Assembly: GCA_026008535.1 (NCBI GenBank)
Contig: BRKX01000017.1
Coordinates: 9,378,501 to 9,442,500, forward strand
Origin: Perilla frutescens
Lineage: Eukaryota; Streptophyta; Magnoliopsida; Lamiales; Lamiaceae
Length of the DNA: 64,000 nt
Direction: 5' to 3'
Position 1 is the stretch's first letter. Each line of letters begins with the position of its first letter. Shown here in pieces: positions 43,316-55,513 of this stretch. The notes below the pieces were generated by a model that saw nothing but the letters and a program-made list of their open reading frames with translations, was not told the origin of the DNA and made no database searches. The translations under genes were made by a program, and so were the position numbers.

Positions 43316-46300
43316 GAACTCGACCCATCTCGCATGACGCTTGTTCAAGTTGCTTTAACCCTTCAAGTGCTTCAAGCTCTCATGATCCGTGTGAATGACG
43401 AACTCCTTGGGCCACAAATAGTGCTGCCATGTATCCAATGCACGCTTCAAAGTGTATAGCTCCTTATCGTACGTCGAATACCGCAAACTGGCGCCGTTGA
43501 CTTTCTCACTGAAGTAAGCCACGGGACATTTTTCCTGCATCAAAACAGCACCAATACCTATCCCGGAGGCATCACACTCGATCTCAAAGGTTTTAGAAAA
43601 ATTCGGTAAACATAAAATAGGAGCAGAGAACACAATAAAGATTTAAAAGTATTAAAAGCATGCTCTTGTTGTTTACCCCATTCAAATTTGTGATCCTTCT
43701 TACTAAGCTCAGTAAGAGGCGCGGCAATGCTAGAGAAATCGCGCACAAAGAGATGATAAAATCCGGCAAGGCCGTGAAAGGATCGGACTTCAGACGCGGT
43801 TTTGGGGGATTGGCCATTCCTCAATCGCCTTGATTTTGGAACGGTCAACCTCAATACCTCTACAACTCACAACAAAGCCTAAGAATACTACTTCATTGAA
43901 GAAAAAAGAACACTTAGACATGTTGTCATACAATTGAGCATCTCTCAAAAGCAAAAATACGCGCCTAAGGTGATCTAGGTGCGCCTGTGCACTGTGACTG
44001 TATATCAGGATATCATCAAAGTAAACAACAACATATTTCCGAATAACATCACGTAAGACATGGTTCATCAATCTCATAAATGTGCTCGGTGCATTTGTGA
44101 GACCAAAAGGCATAACCAACCACTCATATAAACCATGCTTAGTCTTAAAAGCTGTTTTCCATTCATCACCCTCATGCATGCGAACTTGAAAATAACCAGA
44201 CCTCAAATCAATCTTAGAAAAAATCTTAGATCCACTAAGTTCATCTAGCATATCATCAAATCTAGGAATGGGAAAACGATACTTAACTGTGATCTTGTTG
44301 ATGGCTCTGCAATCCATGCACATTCTCCATTCATTGTTCTTCTTAGGCACGAGAATTACTGGAACTGCACATGGGCTCATCGACTCTCGGATTTGCTTCT
44401 TCTCCAACAGCTCCTTAACTTGACGGTCTATCTCCTTGGTTTCTTCAGGCGACGTGCGGTATGCATGGCAGTTCGGCAAGACGGCTCCGGGCACGAAGTC
44501 GATCTGGTGCTCGATCCCACGAACTGGAGGCAATCCACTTGGAATCTCATCCGGAAATACATTCTCGAACTCCTTTATAAGGGGCTGCACAACACTAGGC
44601 AAAGAAACATCGTTAGTAGCACTGTTCTTACAAGTTAAAAGAATTAAAGGCATCCTAGCTCTAATTGCCTTCTCAACACTTACAAAACAAAGACCGATTC
44701 TTTTCTTGATGCAAAGGGGCTGTATTGACGCCTTTTCCACGATCCTTGGCGTTGGATTGAGGTGATGAAGGGGCTGCTATAGGCTGCAATAAGGGAGGCG
44801 GCGCCGGTGGCGTCTTCACGACCGCGAGGGGGCTGTCCGCGGCGGCGGCTCGAACGGCGGCTGCGGCGGTCTTCTGGCGCTCCTCTTTGAACTTTGTTCG
44901 CATTATTTCTTGCTCTTCTTGAACGGCCTTGGGTGTTAGCGGCTTCAGAATGTTGGTTCGGCCGTCCTTCTTGACTGTATAGGTGTTCGCGAGTCCGTCG
45001 TGTACAAGCTGTTTATCGAATTGCCATGGTCTCCCTAAAAGTATATGTGCTGCATCCATAGGAATAACATCACATAATACAGTGTCAGAATAACGACCAA
45101 TGGAAAAAGATACATGTACCTGTCCGGTTACGTGAACTGTGCCTCTTTCTGTAAGCCACTGCAAACGGTATGAATTTGGATGCTTCACGGTGGAAAATCC
45201 AAGCTTGTCGACCGCGTACTGGCTCACTGCATTAATAACACTTCCACTGTCTATGATTAATGCGCAAGTCTTGTCTTGAATAGCAACTCTGGTGTAGAAT
45301 ATGTTCTCTCACTGCGATTGTTGCTCAACTTCTCGATTTATGTTCAGACTGCGGATAGAAACTAGACTGACATGTGAAATCTCAGGCTCTTCTTCTTCGA
45401 GCTCATCATGGTCGTCTTCTTCAGCATTGGCGTCGGCCTTGACAGGCTCATCATCTTCACTGGCTGATTCGAGCTCATTCTGTTCTGTGAGGAATAACAC
45501 TCGTCGGTTCGGGCACTGTGCTTGAAAGTGACCCCAACCTTGGCATTTATGGCACTTAACATCTCTGGCTCGACTAGGGGCTGAAGTTGGCGTTGTTTGG
45601 GGCTGACTTGGCCGTGTGTAATTCGGCCTAATGGGGGCGGCGGGTGTAGGATCGGTCCTACGGCTCGGCGGTGGTGTAGAACGCTCGAAACGCCGCTCGG
45701 GTGGTCCGGATTGACCTCGGGGTCGAGTGGAGTCCGTAGAAGGAGTAGAAGATGATGTGGACGGCGTACCTTTGTTCCAACAGGGTCGAACAGGGGCTGC
45801 AGTATGATGAGATCGTCGTCGGCCTTCTCGGAGCTGTCTCTCCACAATTGATGCATAGTGCACCATATCATCTACACTCGTGAAGTCTCTGAGCTCGACT
45901 TCACACACAATGTCGGGATTCATGCCTTCAATGTACTTGATGATGATAGCATTTAAGGACTCTCTTTTTTCGACACGATTCAGGGCGGTCTCCAACTCCT
46001 TATGATATTCTTCAATCGAACGGGTGCCTTGCTTGATCCGGTTGAGCTTCTTCTCAAGCTCTCTTTCATAGTGAACTGGTATGAAACGGCCTCGTAGGAA
46101 GCCTTTCATCTCCTCCCACGTTTCAACAGGCAGATATCTCTCTCTTCGTCGCCTTTCTTGCTGCATTTCCCACCACGAGGCTGCATAGCCTCTAAACTCC
46201 AACGCTGCTAACTGGACCTTCTTGATCTCTGGAAAGTCATAACAAGTAAAGATCTTGTCGACTTTGCGCTCCCAATCCAGATAGATGTCTGGATCATGCA

Positions 46301-46802
46301 AGCCTTCAAATTCCGGAATGCTCGTTTTGACGTTATTGAGCAATCCGTCTCCATCTCCATATCTGGGCCTCACATATCGAACAGCTTGTCTGGCAGGTGG
46401 CCTGGGATGATCACGGTGATCATCACGTCTCGGTGGCATGAACTCAGCTTCATAATCATCTGCGGCATCGAACTCAGGTTCGAATGCGGCTTGTTGGCGG
46501 CGGTTTTCTTGGAAAACGGGCTGCCTCGGTGCGCCTCTCTGTTGGGGATGCTGGACTGCTTGACTTGTAGCCGGTTGAACCGAGAGCTGTTTGATTTGCT
46601 CGGCCAATTCAGCTACGTGGTTCTCGAACTCATCCTTCATCTGCTGGTTTTGACGCAAAAAGAATTGTGCTAGTGCGTCAAATTAATACTTTGGATCCCA
46701 CTGGGTTTTGGATGTGTAGGAAAGGTCATCGGGTGATTTGGGCGAGAAAGACTCGACCAAAGGTGGTGTGGAGGCAGTGGCTTCGTTCTTGCCTTTGTCC
46801 AT
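43316..46802 (-). pseudogene. Family-1 gag-protease-RT-RNase H, broken
   Basis: The longest near-complete upstream half. Gag starts at the ATG at 46802 (MDKGKNEATAS) and has a capsid core (FEGLHDPDIYLDWERKVDKI, RSIEEYHKELETALNRVEKR) and zinc knuckle CHKCQGWGHFQAQC. Protease has ALIIDSGSVINAVSQYAV. Reverse transcriptase has GIEHQIDFVPGAVLP and FDDILIYS. RNase H has CDASGIGIGAVLMQ. Breaks: TAA at 46683-46685, TGA at 45309-45311 (at a CGA position between gag and protease), frameshifts near 44700, 43805 and 43635, and a TAA at 43355-43357. RNase H is cut by the LTR ending at 43315. This gag is only distantly like the one at 39696 and 55514. Confidence 0.93.
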
Positions 46803-46854
46803 GAGACCTACAAAACGAACAAACGTAGAGGAAAACAAGGATGGAACCTCACAA
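46803..46854 (-). other. End of leader before gag
   Basis: The minus-strand sequence CGTTTGTTCGTTTTGTAGG just before the gag ATG parallels the young element's leader before its ATG (60077 onward). It is cut by the LTR at 46855. Confidence 0.7.
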
Positions 46855-47961
46855 TGATGAGGACATCCTTAGCAATGATGAAGTCAATGAAGAGCTGCAA
46901 TTCAAAGGACCCGTCACCAGACTACGAGCTAAGAAGTTGCAAGAATATTTGCAAGCTGTAATTCGCAAGAAGTTCGAAGTTGAAGACGGAGTGCAAGGAA
47001 GCTTGAAGATGATGACATTGTTGACATTTGAAGATGGAGATCAAGATGTGAACGTGTGTGCATGAAGAAGGAGGCGTACGTGTGCTTTTGTTGGGCTAGA
47101 TATGTATACTTACTATTCAGCCCAAGTTAAGCATGCATGGTGGGAAAGCCCAAAATAATCGGCCCTTGATGATTTAATTAAGGGGATTGATTTATTAGAC
47201 TAAAGTATTTTATTTATTTAATTTATTCTATAGTTTGGACGAAATTTTGCAGATTTTTATTTAGGATTTTTCGGTTATTTAGTTGAAGATTTGATTAGAT
47301 TTTTAGATAAGGCAAGATCTACAAAATCTACCTTAAATAGAATTCTAGTTTAGGAAGTAGTCAAAGTCCAATTCTAGTCTAATTTGGACTATAATTTTCG
47401 TCCCTTAGCCTTAGGATTTTCGATCCACCTATTATATAAATAGGGGATCCATATTTCATTGTTATTTTAGACCATATTTGATAATTAAAGCTTTGCTTCA
47501 ATATTGTCTCAACCCCATTTAATCTTTGTGAGTTTAGATCATTTAAATTCATACTCTTAGATTTAGCAACTCTAAGTTTTACAAAGGGAATTCGCCGTCC
47601 ACGTTCGAGGGATCGCCGGAAACTCGCTATCGAAGAGCAACTTAAAGAATTTGGCCTTGTGTACGTTCAAGATTCAAGGAAACTTTCGGGTTATAATTCA
47701 CATTGACTTATCACCATCATCCACACCGTTCGACCTCAATCACAAGCCATTCACGTTCGTCCCAAGTCCAGCCACTATCGTGTTCAAGTTCGTGTTCGTC
47801 TCCTCCAATCCGTAAGTCCGTTTCTACCATATCATATCCTATCTACTCTAGCCCTTCTAAACCTATTCCATACCATCGTTCATCATCATCACCATCGTCC
47901 CTATAACCGTTCCAAAACAGCCCTTCTTTATTTGGATTTTGTGTTAATTTGTGTGTCATTG
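46855..47961 (+). mobile_element. Family-1 LTR, 3' end missing
   Basis: It begins TGATGAGGACATCC and encodes EELQFKGPVTRLRAKKLQ and AVIRKKFEVEDG. A TATATAAATAGGGG box is at about 47434-47447. It is cut at 47961 by the start of another LTR in the same orientation. Confidence 0.85.
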
Positions 47962-49370
47962 TGATACGAACCCGAAAAGCATAAAAGAATCAAATCCAAG
48001 ACTACCATTGAGAGCTTCAAAGATAATCATGTTGTTCAAGATTAAAGATTGGAGATCAAGATTTGAAGAACACAAGTGCATGAAAGTATTCAGATATTTT
48101 GGGCAGCCCATGAAGATCAAATATTCAGCCCGAGATTGGTCAACATGCTATCAATTAATGATGAAGTAGGAAGCATGAAGACGTGAGAAGAAGAACGACG
48201 CCATTTGGACGTGTGCATGAAGAGTTCTACGCGTTTGCATGGGAATCCGACAAGTTGTTGTTTTTCATGCAAAGGTGGTGAAATTAATTCACACATGGGC
48301 CACGAAATTATTCTCAATTATTTCAGCCCATGTCGTGTTATCTGAAGGTCCAATAGGCGTGGATTTGCAAGCCCAAGTCCATTGGGATTTATCCTTATCT
48401 AGTTAGATTTTTGTTATCTTATTTTTGGTATCTTTTGATTTAATCCTAGTTAGATTAGGATAGCTTTTTATTTTTGATTCCTTTAGGATTTTTACTTAAA
48501 TTTTCGTCCATCCCTCTACTATAAATAGGGGATCATTGTTACATTGATATTTAGACCATATTTGATAATTTTAAGCTTTGCTTTCAATATTGTCTCAACC
48601 CCAGTTTATATCTTTGTGAGTTTAGATCTTTTAAATTCATACTCTTAGATTTAGCATCTCTAAGTTTTACAAAGGGAATTCGCCGTCCACGTTCGAGGGA
48701 TCGTCGGGAACTCGCTATCGAAGAGCAACTTAAAGAATTTGGCCTTGTGTACGTTCGAAATTCAAGGCAACTTTCGGGTTGTAATTCACATCGAATTATC
48801 ATCAACATCGCCGCCGTTCGACTTCAATCACAAGCCATCAACGTCCGTTTCAAGAACAGCCACCATCGTGTTCGAGTTCGTATTCGTCTCGTTCAATCCG
48901 TAAGTCCATTACAACTCTATCATACCCTATCTACTCTAGCCATTCTAAACCTACTTCTCACCATCAAAATACCTTCACCATCATCGTCCATAAGCTCGTC
49001 CAAATCAGCCTTTGTTATTTGGATTTGTGTTTATTTGTGTGTCATTTATCTAGGTATTTTAGTTGAGTCCAAGTCGTCTAGTGAATCGAGTATGTAAGTT
49101 CGATTCTACCCAACATACCCTATCTACTCTAGCCTTTCTAGCCTAAACATCTTCACAGATCATCCTCGTCCAAGCCATCCTTAACACCGTCCAAAACAGC
49201 CCTTTGTTCTTTGGATTTGTGTTTATTTGTGTGTCATTTATCTAGGTATTTTAGTTGAGTCCAAGTCGTCTAGTTATTCGAGTATAGAATCCTTTCGTAC
49301 CGACGTAGTTTCTTTCCTAGCTTCCGCGTCTTTTGTGTCTCATTGTGTCATATTGACCCGGGTCACATCA
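47962..49370 (+). mobile_element. Family-1 LTR with internal duplication
   Basis: It begins TGATACGAACCCG and ends CCCGGGTCACATCA. It is about 1.4 kb, longer than usual. A block including CTAGGTATTTTAGTTGAGTC is present twice (about 49040 and 49232, period about 190). Its start joins two LTR subtypes at about 48107. A CTATAAATAGGGG box is at about 48520-48532. Confidence 0.82.
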
Positions 49371-49922
49371 GAATCATGTGTTTAGGGTGAAGAATGGCTT
49401 GGAGTAGATAGGATATGATAGAGATGAAACGAACTTACGGTATGAGCGAAACGGCGTAGAGCTTGAACTCGAACACGGGGCTGAATTGAGGCGTGCGTTG
49501 ATGGAGTATGGATGGCGTCGATTATGGTTGATGGATGATGATTCGTTGATGTGAATCACAACCCGATAGCCTCCTTGAATCTCGAACGTACCTAAGGATG
49601 AAATCTCTAAGTTGATCTTCGGATAGCGAATACCGGTTAATCCCTCAAGTGGATTAAGCAATACCCTTGAGTAAGACTTAAAGTTGCTAGCTCCAAGAAT
49701 ATGAATTTGTTAATCAAAACTCACAAAGATTAAAAGGGGTTGAGACAATATTGAAAGCAAAGCTTAATAATTCAAATAAAGTCTAAAGTATCAATGTAAC
49801 AATGATCCCTTATTTATAATACTATGGGGGACGAAATTTAGCATCAAAAAGGCTTAAAAATTGATCCAAAAGGGATCTCTAACTATACTAGGAAGTTCCC
49901 TAAGCTAGAATTCTATTCAAGG
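49371..49922 (-). mobile_element. Family-1 LTR fragment, inverted
   Basis: The interior of an LTR in reverse (matching 54000-54420), containing the ATTTATAATACTATGGGG promoter region at about 49812-49830. Both termini are missing. Confidence 0.8.
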
Positions 49923-50056
49923 TAGCTTGTGCAATGGAATCATCACGATCGAACTGAAGCAATGTGGGAGCTAGAAAGCAAAATGAGACAACAATATCCT
50001 AAATTATTTGAAGGTACATGAATTTCGGGACGAAATTCTTTTAAGGGGGGAGGAGT
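49923..50056 (+). pseudogene. Chromodomain-type gypsy pol end and polypurine tract
   Basis: Encodes HHDRTEAMWELESKMRQQYP and KLFEGT then a stop. This matches the C-terminal chromodomain end of Tekay/Del-type chromoviruses. The purine run TTTTAAGGGGGGAGGAG precedes the LTR at 50057. Only the last 30 or so residues remain. Confidence 0.8.
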
Positions 50057-50542
50057 GTAATACCCCGAAAATTTTATTATCTAAATTTAGTTAGGAATAT
50101 GTATATATATATATATATCTGATAGTTAGAATAAGTTTAATATCCAATCTTCTTGGTATTAAAAAAACAAATATATAAATAGCATATGCTAATCGTAAGG
50201 ATAATCTAGGGAGGAAAACGGACCCTTCTAGGTCACATTTTTAGGTGATGTGTGTCCATTGGGTGTATTAGAGATACCCTTAGAATATTCTCGTATTTAA
50301 TTTAGAACCCTAGATATGCACTTAATTTGATTAAATAGAATTTATTTACTTAGCGTAATAGATTTATTGTGACAAATATATATATATATATATATATAAA
50401 ATGAATACATATATATATTTTGTATGTATGTATACCATTTATATATTTATATATAATAATAATAATAAAATATATATATTATAATGAATTGGTTGTAGAT
50501 TAGTATATTTGTTCCTTTACGGAAATGTTAGGTTAGAGACTG
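50057..50542 (+). mobile_element. Tekay-like LTR, 5' part
   Basis: It begins TGTAATACCCCGAAAATTTT just after a polypurine tract. It shares blocks with 50543 onward, for example GAACCCTAGAT and CCCATTGAG-like sequence. Contains AT microsatellites (50104-50121, 50379-50398). Confidence 0.72.
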
Positions 50543-51519
50543 TAATATCCCAAATTTTATAGTATTAAAATAATAGTCTATGCTAAAATTAAAGTTAAGC
50601 TATGGAAGAAAATAGACCCGTGTATGTTCCGTATTTTTAGATAAAGTGTGCCCATTGAGCGTGTTAGAAATACCCCGAGATATTCTTGTATTTTTATTTA
50701 GAACCCTAGATTCAAACTTAGTTCAATTAATTAGAAATTTATTTATTAAGTGCAAATAAATTTAATAAGATTTTTATCCTCATATATACAAATATAAACA
50801 CATAAGGTGTACAAAAAAAATGTACCATCTAGTTTTTCTATAATTGAAAAAAAAAATGTTATGTATGTGTATATACATTAGTGTTTATAAAATTAGAATT
50901 AGATTTGCTTTGGCTTCATATACGTGTCATTAATTTAGACTAATAGTGTGATGTGTCATTAGGATAGATGAGCATTAGATGAGTCATTCTTTTATATAAT
51001 TAATTAATAATAAAAAAAGAAAGATATAAAAATGTTAAAAGGAATATATATATATATATGTATATATAGATATCTACATCTAATTTTCCTCAATTGCATA
51101 TCTCAACAAAAATAAAACTTATCACAGGGTTTGATCAAATTTCATATTTTCAAGGTAGTATTTTCTTTTATTTTTAGTAATCTCATGAATTTCAAAATCG
51201 TCGAGCAGGAATGCAAAATGTCTAATTTGTACATAAATATAGTATTAGAATTCCAATTTATATATATAGCACATGATTATGCTTGTCGTATATAACTTAT
51301 ACCAAATTCATTTATGTTAACCATGAATTATAATATTAGAATCTAGAACCACCACATCCTATAATCATGAGAATATTTATTAGAGCTTGATATTACTAAT
51401 AACAACTACCATTTACTAAATAATATATTGATTTATGGAATATGTGTGTAGTATTGGTATGTGAAGAATGATATGTAAAGCTTCAGTTAAATTTTAAGTT
51501 GGTTTATTAATTAGTTTTG

Positions 51520-51551
<32 letters not shown>

Positions 51552-51831
51552 ATGAGTGGAATTGAAAAGTTTAATTCTCTACGCCATTTCTTGTCAAATA
51601 CCTACTTAATTAAAGAAAATAGAACTAATTCTATGGTAATTATAGGAATTGATCGAGATTAGTGTTCATAATATTTAAGTTTTGGAAATCTTGAGCAATA
51701 TAATCTACTATCTTGGAATGTTTATATTTTCATTAGTAAGGTACGAATTTAAATTAGTGAATGCAAATTTCATTGGTAAAATAGAGTAAATATATATAAA
51801 TGCGTAAACTATATTATTTTTATTGAAAGAT
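50543..51831 (+). mobile_element. Second diverged Tekay-like LTR and AT-rich DNA
   Basis: It begins TGTAATATCCCAAATTTTAT and is a diverged relative of the LTR at 50057. The right half has TA microsatellites at 51044-51060 and 51521-51552. No coding signal. The right end cannot be placed; it is cut at 51832. Confidence 0.6.
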
Positions 51832-52918
51832 TGATGAGGTCGTGCAAGGCAATCAAGAAGATGATCCGGAACTGCAGTTTAAAGGTCCAATGACGCGTTT
51901 GCGAGCTAAGAAGTTGCAAGCTTATTTACAAGCTTCTATTCGTCGCAAATTCGAACTTGGTGAAAATGAAGTCAAGGGCAGCTCGAGATTGATCACCATG
52001 CTATCCTTAGATGATGAAGAAGGAAGCATGAAGACGTGAGAAGAAGAATGACGCCGTTTGGACGTGTGCATGAAGAGTTATACGCGTTTGCATGGGAATC
52101 CGACAAGTTGCTGTTTTTTATGCAAAGGTGGCAAGATTAATGCATACATGGGCCACGAATTATTATGATAAATTGAAGCCCATATTGTGTTAATTAGAAG
52201 TCCAATAGGCGAGAATTTTGAAGGCCCAAAGTCAGTTTGTGATTTATCCTTATCTAGTTAGATTTAGATAGATTTTTGTTATCTTATTTTTGGTATCTTT
52301 TGATTTTATCCTAGTTTGATTAGGATTAGTATATTTTCGATTTCTTTAGCTTTTAGGACTCTAATTTTCGTCCATATATCACTCCTATAAATAGGAGTAC
52401 CTTGTGACATTATTATTCAGACAATTGCATGAATTCAAGAAGTATTTCACTCTTGTCTCCTAGATCCTAAGGTTGATCGAAATTTTATCTTCAAAGTTCT
52501 ATTGTTTTAGCAAATCAATAGTTCTATTCAAGTTCTTCAGGGTGCATTCAAGTACTTGGGAGAATTGCTATCCGGAGAAGCTAGACGAGTGCGTTCGGGT
52601 TGATTCAACACGGGTTCACCGATCTGTCCTATCCTTCTACCAAACCACCGCCGTCCTCACCAACACTCCACCGCCGTCCGCCGTCGTTCACCATCAGATT
52701 CCAGCCTCCCTTCGACGTATCAAGTGTGTTCATCGAGTCATAGTTCGTGTCACCATATTCTAGTGAGTTCTATTTCCGTTCGAGTCTTGTCTTTTCTAGT
52801 CGAGTCTTTCTTGTTTTCTCTTTGTTCGTATTGATCCCTTACGTATCGGACGTTGTTCCGTTCCTAAGCTTCCGCATATTTCATCCGTGTCGTGTCCCAT
52901 AGGTCCCGGGTCACATCA
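51832..52918 (+). mobile_element. Family-1 5' LTR
   Basis: It begins TGATGAGGTCGTGC and ends CCCGGGTCACATCA, followed by a primer site. It encodes PELQFKGPMTRLRAKKLQ and ASIRRKFELGENE. A CCTATAAATAGGAG box is at about 52382-52395. It resembles the LTR at 35397 closely. Confidence 0.92.
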
Positions 52919-53718
52919 TAAATTGGTATCAGAGCCAGGTTGGTTTCTATCGTTCGTGATTCAATATGTCAATTTCTATTCGTTTTCTCGTTTTGAGTCT
53001 TTCGAGTTGTAATACATGAATTGTTCATTGAAAAAAAAAAAGAGAAAAAGAGCAAAGGGATCGAAATCCCTATAGCAAAAAAAAAAATCGTAAAAAAATA
53101 AAATAAAATGAAAATTCAGTTTATTTATTTTGTTTTTAATCTAAATTCCTTGTTTTTAGATTTGTTTCCATCTTTTTAGGGATTCCTAGATTGTGTTCAC
53201 ACATCCAAAATCCTTATTCCTTTATCCATTAGATTTCTTACCTTGTTTAGATAGATTTCATCCTAATCTACATCTATTCAAAATCCTTCCATCCTCATCC
53301 ATATCTAATCAAATCCTCCACCCTTATCCATCATAGAATTCGATTCCTACACCTCGAGGATTCGAAATTTCCATCTCTTTTCCATATACACCCGGTTCAC
53401 CTTATACACCACACAGTTCATACACCTATACACCCGTACACCCATACACCCGTGGTCCGCATACACCAACCCATTGAATACTCATTCCACACGCCTACTT
53501 CTACTCTTAGCAACCTTCCGGCTTGATTCTATCCGTTGGAGCTTGAAGAAGACCCAGAGGAGCTAATCAAGAGAAGCTGCTGAAGTTTTCGATCCACCCA
53601 CCCCATATTTCACCCCACACGTGCACCATACATACTTGAGAGTTAAACATGAGTGGAAAAATCAAGAGTGACATACACGAGCGATTGTGAGGAATTGTGA
53701 GGTTCTACTTGCTTTTTC
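52919..53718 (+). other. Primer site and leader
   Basis: The primer site TGGTATCAGAGCC is at 52924-52936. The leader has A runs (53027-53100), a CACCC-rich microsatellite (about 53385-53470) and GTGAGGAATTGTGAGG near the end. It is the plus-strand counterpart of the young element's leader (60077-60905). It ends where sequence jumps into LTR interior at about 53719. Confidence 0.85.
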
Positions 53719-54732
53719 TTCATCAAATTGTGCATGCATGGCAGATTCGCGTTGCATGGAATTTTCGTCCCTTAGTTGATTTAACTAGGGATTGAATTTT
53801 GTTTAGACTATAGTATTTATTTAATTATGTTAGACTATAGTTTAGTTCAGATTTTTATTTAATTTAATGTAATTTTCGTCCATATTAAAGTCAAGGTTGA
53901 CTAGAATTGTATTTAAGGCAATTTCCTACCTTGAATAGAATTCTAGTTTAGGTATCTTCCTAGTATAGTTAGAGATTCCTTTTGGATCAATTTTTAGGCC
54001 TTTTTTGATGATTAATTTCGTTCCTCTATGTCCTATAAATAGGGGAACCATGTCACATTGTTACTTTAGACTTTATTTGAATTATTAAGCTTTGCTTTCA
54101 ATATTGTCTCAACCCCTTTTAATATTTGTGAGTTTTGATTAACAAATTCATATTCTTGGAGCTAGCAACTTTAAGTCTTACTCAAGGGTATTGCTTAATC
54201 CACTTGAGGGATTAACCGGTATTCGCTATCCGAAGATCAACTTAGAGATTTCATCCTTGGGTACGTTCGAGATTCAAGGAGGCTATCGGGTTGTGATTCA
54301 CATCAACGAATCATCATCCATCAACCATAATCGACGCAATCCATACTTCATCAACGCACGCTTCAATTCAGCCCCCAAGATCGTGATCGTGTTCTACGTC
54401 AATCCATCCATACCGTAAGTTCGTTTATCTCTATCATATCCTATCTACTCCGAGCCATTCTTCACCCTAAACACGCGATTCCAACACCATCAATTTCAGC
54501 CCCATATTCGTCCTATTTCAGCCCCTATACGCGCCCTTCCCTACCTTAAGTTCTTTGGATTTGTGTTACTTAGTTTGTGTCATTGTCTAGGTATTTAATT
54601 GTCTAGATTTTCCGTCTTTTCATTTTTTTTATCGAGTCGGATTGTTTCCCTTCTTTAGCTGACGTGTTTCGTTCCTAAAGTCTTCCGCTACGTCTCTAGA
54701 TTCGTCCTAGATTAATAGTCCGGGTCGCATCA
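53719..54732 (+). mobile_element. Family-1 LTR lacking its 5' start
   Basis: It begins within the LTR (CATCAAATTGTGCATGCATG, as at 40977) and ends GGGTCGCATCA, followed by a primer site. The tail-coding start is missing. A CCTATAAATAGGGG box is at about 54031-54044. Confidence 0.85.
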
Positions 54733-55513
54733 TATTTTTGGCATCAGAGCCACGTCAGCTCTGCTGGTCGTGGTTCAATCCAACGTGTCAATTTATCCTA
54801 CGTGTCATCGTACGTGTCGTTTATTTTCTTACGTGTCTTTTGAGTTGTAATAGCTAGAGTACATTGAAAAAAAAAACAAAACAAATCGGTTAAAAAAAAA
54901 AGGAAAACCGAAAAAAAAATTGTTCGGATAAAAAAAAGAAAAAAAAATCCGAAAATTAAAAAAAAAAGAAAAAAAAAAGAAAAGAGGCATATTCATTGTG
55001 TTACCTATTGAGTCTTGTCTTAATTTTGGTACTTTCCTTTTAGTACTTCTCTATAGTTGGTAATTACCTTGTGAGTCTTTTCTTATTTAGTAATTTCCTT
55101 CTAGTATAGTTCTTTAGTTGGTAACTTCCTTTAGAGTCTTATTTTATTTTTGGAACCTTCCTTCTAAGTTTTATTTTATTTTGGTAATTTCCTTTTGAGT
55201 TGTAATTTATTTTTGGTTCTTTCCTTTTAGAGTCTAGTTCAATTAGGATATTTAGAATTGTGTCACAATTGTGTAACACTTTCCAAAATACCTAATCCTT
55301 CCTTCCTTTTCTTTCCTTCTTTCCTTTTGGATTTATTTTTTTATTCCTACACTATTTAGACTTCAAAAATACATCTAATTCTTTCCTTATCTTGATTTCT
55401 TCCATTCCAATCCTTTCAAACCTTCCATATACTCCCCCATACCCATTAAATTTCGTCCCCTATACCCTATAGAGTTCGAAAATTTCAGCCTTAGTCACAT
55501 AAACCCATGCACC
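54733..55513 (+). other. Primer site and long A-rich leader
   Basis: The primer site TGGCATCAGAGCC is at 54739-54751. It is followed by A-rich tracts (54865-54985), then repeated TAATTTCCTTTTGAGTC-type lines (55015-55230). Non-coding leader upstream of the gag ORF. Confidence 0.85.

Noticed and set aside
41448..54418. Recurrent 70-100 codon frame in LTRs (FEIQGGYRVV) at 41448, 54191 and reversed at 49374
   Set aside because: It opens at a TTG, not an ATG, and is similar because the LTRs are similar; I see no sign of selection on it.
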